64,000 nt of DNA from NCBI GenBank assembly GCA_047495785.1, contig JBLDXI010000010.1, forward strand, positions 1,984,001-2,048,000, read 5' to 3'. The stretch is from Lepidodermella squamata (lineage: Eukaryota > Gastrotricha). Shown one piece after another: positions 59,849 through 64,000 of this stretch. Each line of letters starts with the position of its first letter. Positions within the stretch are counted from its first letter, which is position 1. Made by a program: the position numbers and the translations under genes. The notes below the pieces were generated by a model. That model did not search any database. It had not been told where the DNA came from and was given only the letters and a program-made list of their open reading frames with translations.

Positions 59849-62638
59849 ATGGGAAAAGACAAGAAGAAGAGCAAGAAGACCAAGGCCGGTGCGGAGGCAG
59901 CGCCTGATTCCAAGCTACAACCGGCTCCGATTGAAGAAAATCCGGCTAATAACTTGCCAGAAACTTTGGTTGCTTTGTCCAATGCGAAAGATGGAGAAAC
60001 TCCGAATCAGCCATCTTTGGTTCCAGGTTCTGAGCTCCCAGTTGAGAGCAAACCCGAAGCTCTTTGCCAAGTGGAACAAATGGTGGTTAAAGAGAATCCT
60101 GTTAATCACGAACTTGAAAGTTCGGCAGCCATGACTGACGCGATACCGTCTTCAGTTACCGAAGCTCTAGCACAAGGCGAGAGCAAGGCCGAAGCTCCTC
60201 GCCAAATCAAAGTTCATGAACCTGCTTTTCATGAAAGCATCGACTCACCCGAAAATTCAGCAACTATATCCTCTGCGAAAGATGAGAAAAAGTCACTTGA
60301 ACCTTGTTTTGTTGGCGATGCTGAGATCAAATATTCAGCTGTTGGCCAAGCCGAACCAATGGAACAAGAAGTAGAGAGCGCTCCGATAAGTTTCCAAGCT
60401 GAGAATCCGATCCAAGTTGGGGAGAACGTCGAAGCTCCTATTCACGAAGAGAACGTCGAAGCTCCTGTTCACGAATCTGCAACCACCAGTGAGCTGAATT
60501 CGGAAGTCGAAAAGGTTCCAGACGCAACTGTTTCGGAAAATGTTAGCACACGCGATTCTACGGTTGAGGAATCCCCGCAGGAACTTGGACAGGAACCTTC
60601 AGAGATTGTAAGCCAGCCTCGATTCGGCCAGTTGTCACAATCGGTTTACCACAATTCGCCCAAAGCTGTTCAAGATTCCGAGCCGAAGACGGAAGCTGGA
60701 AAGCAATCTGGCACTCCTTCGTCCCTTCACAGTAAAAAATCCGCGAAGTCCGCCTTTCAACCGAAAGATAACTCAGACCAATCGCCAGCTGAGCTGCCAA
60801 GCCCTGTTAACAAGAAACCGCACTTGGATATCGGCAAATCGCAGATGGATATCGAAAACCTCGCGAGCCCTGATCAGAAGAGCCACAAGCATCATCGCAA
60901 GGGCAGGAAGAACCAAGCGTCCGCGCCCCCGCACGATCCTGATGATGTCGAGTGGGCTGATGATAGCAGGAGCAAGTCTTCGTCGAGGAACGATAAGGCA
61001 ACCCGTCGCAAGGCGAACCAACGATCGAGCGACGACGAACCGCCTGCCAAGGCGAAGCTACCGGCTGCGTCCAATCAGGAAGCTGAGGAAAGGTTCAAGC
61101 AAAAGCTTGCCGAGTTTCAATACCGCGGCATGGCGATCAAGCCTGCTATCCGGCTTCAGAACGTTGGCAATACCGTAAGTTTTTTCTTACTTAATTTCTT
61201 AATTTAATTCATAGATTTCAGTGCTACGTCAACAGCGCTCTTCAGGCAATCCTGCCGATTGAAGAGTTGTATCGATACGTCACAAGCCATCCTTCTTCCC
61301 AACCTATAACTCGAACCGTTACCAAGTTCGTGAAGCTGGCCTATGAAACCCCAGGATCTTACCACGATCCAACCGATATCCGATCGGCAGTTTCGTCTCG
61401 CGTACGAACCTTCCAGATTGGCCGGCAAGATGACGCCATGAATTTTCTGGCGTTGGTTCTTCAAAAACTGCATGCAGAGTGGAACGAAATCGGCGAGCAG
61501 CCTCCTTTTCAAATCATTCAAGCTGTTGGCCAGGAATCTTGCCGCGACGTTGCCCAAAGTAAGCTAAATTTACATATGAAACTTCGTAACAAATTCTTCG
61601 AAAAAACAACAGAACATTGGCGTTACGATTCGAGTTGCCACATGTCTGAGATAACTCGGCTGTTGCGGTTCCAAGAAATCACGATCGCTAAATGCTCCAA
61701 GTGTCGCAAAGTCATTCCAGCATATTCGGCGTTTCAGTGCTTCAACATTTTGATTCTCGCGTTCAAAGAAGAAGATCGCAAACGGTCGCTCACGTTGAAC
61801 GACCTGCTCGAGCAACACTTTGCTGAGAAGGCTCGAAATTTCAAGGATGACCCTTGCCCGTTCTGCTATGAAAATGCTTTCAACCTGGAGGAGCGTGGTA
61901 TTGCTTCGTGCCCGCCGTATCTCATCGTTCAGCTGGCCAGGATTGAAGAGAATCTGATGACCGGGCGTCGGTCGAAGATCGATAGCCACGTCACTTATCC
62001 GAAGAGGTAGGATGATTGACCTTACGAAGTTGCTTTTTAATCTTTTTCCTAGGCTTGAGATTCCCGATAGCTCCACGAATCTTGCTGCTTACGAGCTCAT
62101 TTCCGTTATCAATCACTCCGGCTCACTGGAACACGGCCATTACTTCACCTATTCGAAGCGTGGCGAAGATTGGTTCGTCTTCAACGATTCCAGCATCGAA
62201 AAGCTGACGAGTAGCAATCACTTCTCAAACAACTCGAACGCGTGCCTGTTTGTCTATCGAAAAGTTGACCAGCAAATGGTTGAATCCAAGCCAGAACTCA
62301 CCGCAGATCTCGACCAGCCTGGCATTGAACCTCGCGCAAAATTTGACGAACCTATCACTGTTGAACAGCCTGTTTTACCCTCGCCAAGTGAGCCACCTTC
62401 TTTTTCTGATTATCGCCCTCTTAGCTACGGGTCTATCGAAGATGAGACCAACGAACCTGCGAATCATGATTGCAGCATTAACGCTCGATTACTCAACGAA
62501 GACGCCGAGAAGAAGCGACGAATCTCAAAAAAGGCTACGCTGATAGCTGTTGGCTTGGTTACGACCATTGGCTGCGGTGTTTTGCTGTGGTACTTCTTAT
62601 CTCGCTCTGACAACAAAGTTCCTGCGCAAAGCCCTTAA
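59849..62638 (+). CDS. USP-family deubiquitinase with C-terminal membrane anchor
   Basis: Exons 59849-61174, 61222-62006 and 62053-62638 join to 898 residues. Residues 1 to about 425 are a low-complexity acidic and Lys-rich region (MGKDKKKSKKTK at the start, many ESxAEAP-like units). The catalytic domain opens with IRLQNVGNTCYVNSALQAI, nucleophile Cys443, the first residue of exon 2. The QDD box is GRQDDAMNFLALVLQKLHAE. A CxxC...CxxC finger follows (AKCSKCRK...DPCPFCYE). The His box is AYELISVINHSGSLEHGHYF, with His733, then WFVFNDSSIEKL. Residues 865-886 (ATLIAVGLVTTIGCGVLLWY) form a membrane span preceded by KKRRISKK, so it is tail-anchored with the enzyme in the cytosol. Probable substrates are ubiquitin or the neighbouring Ubl. 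Closest named USP is not clear. Confidence 0.88.
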
Positions 62639-62651
62639 AGAACTGATTCTC

Positions 62652-62657
62652 AAAATA
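62652..62657 (+). terminator. Probable poly(A) signal between the two USP genes
   Basis: The hexamer AATAAA (in CAAAATAAAGG) lies 14-20 nt after the stop of the first USP and about 62 nt before the next ATG, matching the compact 3' end/trans-splice arrangement of an operon. Confidence 0.5.
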
Positions 62658-62698
62658 AAGGACATTCACGTTTCGAATTTAAGAATTAAGCTTTGAAT

Positions 62699-62706
62699 TT
62701 CCATAG
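62699..62706 (+). promoter_or_regulatory. Candidate spliced-leader acceptor of the second USP gene
   Basis: TTCCATAG ends 12 nt before the ATG at 62719. The stop of the first USP is only 80 nt before that ATG. Confidence 0.55.
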
Positions 62707-62718
62707 GGTTTACATAGA

Positions 62719-64000
62719 ATGGCGGCTTACGTAATACCATGTGACAAGTTCGAGCCTGTATCGTATTCTGATTCTGATTTGTGCCATTTATGCGATTGTG
62801 AAATGTACTATCATACTGGGGGTAAGATTTACAGATTGAATCCTAAAATACGTTTTCCTTGTCTGAAATCTGAAACAGGGTTGTTTGGTAAATGTACGTG
62901 TTGCAACTGCCAGAAATATCTGCCTAGAAGCTTCAATTGCAAGAACTGTAATTTAATACTCGGCAATCATTCAAAGGAAGCAGGTGGGTGTTTCCAACTT
63001 TTTCCGATTTGAATTACTTTTGTATTGTTACAGTCATATCTTTCACGGCCGAGATGGACGGCTCGAATAAGCAGGTCTCAATCGCTCAACCCCAAGTTTG
63101 CTCTCGACCTGAGCCAGATGATATGGAATGGGACCGTTACGAGACGAAAGTTGTCAAGAAACGCCCTCCTGTTAAACCACCTGGTAAAAATTTGCCAGTC
63201 ACGTCCGGCCAAGTACTTGCGAACAATCAGAATGCTAAGGCGCTTGCAAAGCGCGGAAACCCAACCAAAGCTCCGAAGCCCTATGTCGAGGTGAAGCCGC
63301 CGCAAGAAGTCATTCATCTTGGTGTAACTGGCCTCAGGAATGTTGAGAACAACGTAGGGATCAACTGGCTTTTAATTGTCAAAGTTTTGCTGTCAGTGCT
63401 ATCTTAACAGCTTGTTGCAATGTCTAAGCCACGCGGAGGGTTTCAAACGCATATGCCTGGCAGAGTGTACCAAGAAGCGCGGCCCGCTGTTCAGCTCGAT
63501 CGCTAAGACCATTGAGGCTCTATGGTCTCAGGAAAAGGTGACTGATTCGTCGCTAGTGAAGCGGCAACTGGCGCGAATCGACAATAGATTCTCGACGAAT
63601 GAACACCACGATTTGCTCGATGTCATGATGGTCTTACTTCGACAGCTTCATGCCGAATTGAACGAGGGCGATACGGAAGCGTACCGAATTATCAATGAAA
63701 CCGACCTTCGGCGGATGTGTACAGGTGAGGAAAATAGAAGATTCGAGGCGCATTTTGTCGAAGGTTTAAGCTGCTATGTCGATCTTGAATTGCTGACCCT
63801 TACCAGTCGTCTGAGCGAAATTTCCGACGCAGACAATGTTTTTATAGCGTGGAATATTTTTCGATGCCCTTTTAGCTATTTCTCAATCCCCTCTTGATGA
63901 AGCTATGCGTGAAAATATCGAAAAAATTGAAAAAGGGCTGAGTTATGGGAACAATTTGTGGTGCCACTACTTTTGGTGAGCGTGGGTGGTTTGCCACCCG
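62719..64000 (+). CDS. Second USP-family deubiquitinase (5' part, runs off the window)
   Basis: Exons 62719-62983, 63034-63353, 63397-about 63725 and probably 63876-63977 are visible; a GTGAGC donor at 63978 shows it continues. The N-terminal 90 residues form a Cys-rich region with many CxxC pairs (CHLCDCEMYYH, CTCCNCQKYL, FNCKNC), a likely zinc-binding module. A linker with EPDDMEWDRYE follows; the first USP has DPDDVEWADDS at the matching place. The catalytic box reads GLRNVENNCYLNSLLQCL with Cys196, again the first residue of an exon. The usual G-N-T before Cys is E-N-N. The segment NEHHDLLDVMMVLLRQLHAE corresponds to the Q/D-D box. The His box is beyond the window. The shared intron position and linker mark it as a tandem duplicate of the upstream USP. 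Confidence 0.82.

Overview
The window is nuclear DNA of a small invertebrate animal. Coding exons have balanced base composition and are split by short AT-rich GT-AG introns, many of them 45-60 nt. The genes are animal orthologues: Sos with its histone fold, membralin, ACTR10, ACTR1 and NRDE2. Genes stand head to tail 80-560 nt apart, several with a TTTTAG-type splice acceptor 7-37 nt before the ATG, as expected for spliced-leader trans-splicing and operons. A pyruvate dehydrogenase E3-binding protein without a lipoyl domain, and an EGF/C-type-lectin gene, would fit a nematode. I did not find a spliced-leader RNA and do not assign a species.

Layout. 1-325: start of a carbonyl-reductase-like SDR (minus). 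1056-2963: ACTR10 (minus). 5299-27189: a minus-strand run, membralin > NAA40 > NRDE2 > TRMT6 > Sos, in transcription order from the right. Three oversized introns in it (two in Sos, one in TRMT6) hold decayed mobile DNA, including a Helitron relic. 28332-33850: a plus-strand run, ACTR1 > SR splicing factor > PDHX-like. 34115-41739: a transposon nest with a TA-flanked hairpin MITE, nested fold-back elements whose inverted arms are arrays of short sub-repeats, and an apparently intact Mutator-like element (MULE) with a perfect 9-bp target-site duplication. 42276-47433: an 11-exon secreted EGF/C-type-lectin gene, with a broken copy of its first exon at 48892-49038. 51967-64000: a ubiquitin-pathway cluster.

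The cluster is the most striking part. Within about 12 kb it holds a UBA1-type E1, a small ubiquitin-like protein ending in Gly-Gly plus three residues, an E2, and two tandem USP deubiquitinases, the first with a C-terminal membrane anchor. The last three are packed like an operon. The E1 reading frame carries a TAG at a position where human UBA1 has Gln in the VQGH motif, which is either a nonsense allele, a sequence error or something stranger. Short-repeat families are shared between the Sos introns and the flanks of the cluster.

Exon boundaries were placed by eye from splice signals, homology and phase. For every complete multi-exon gene given here the joined length is a multiple of three. 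No database search was run; family calls rest on recognised motifs and remembered family sequences.
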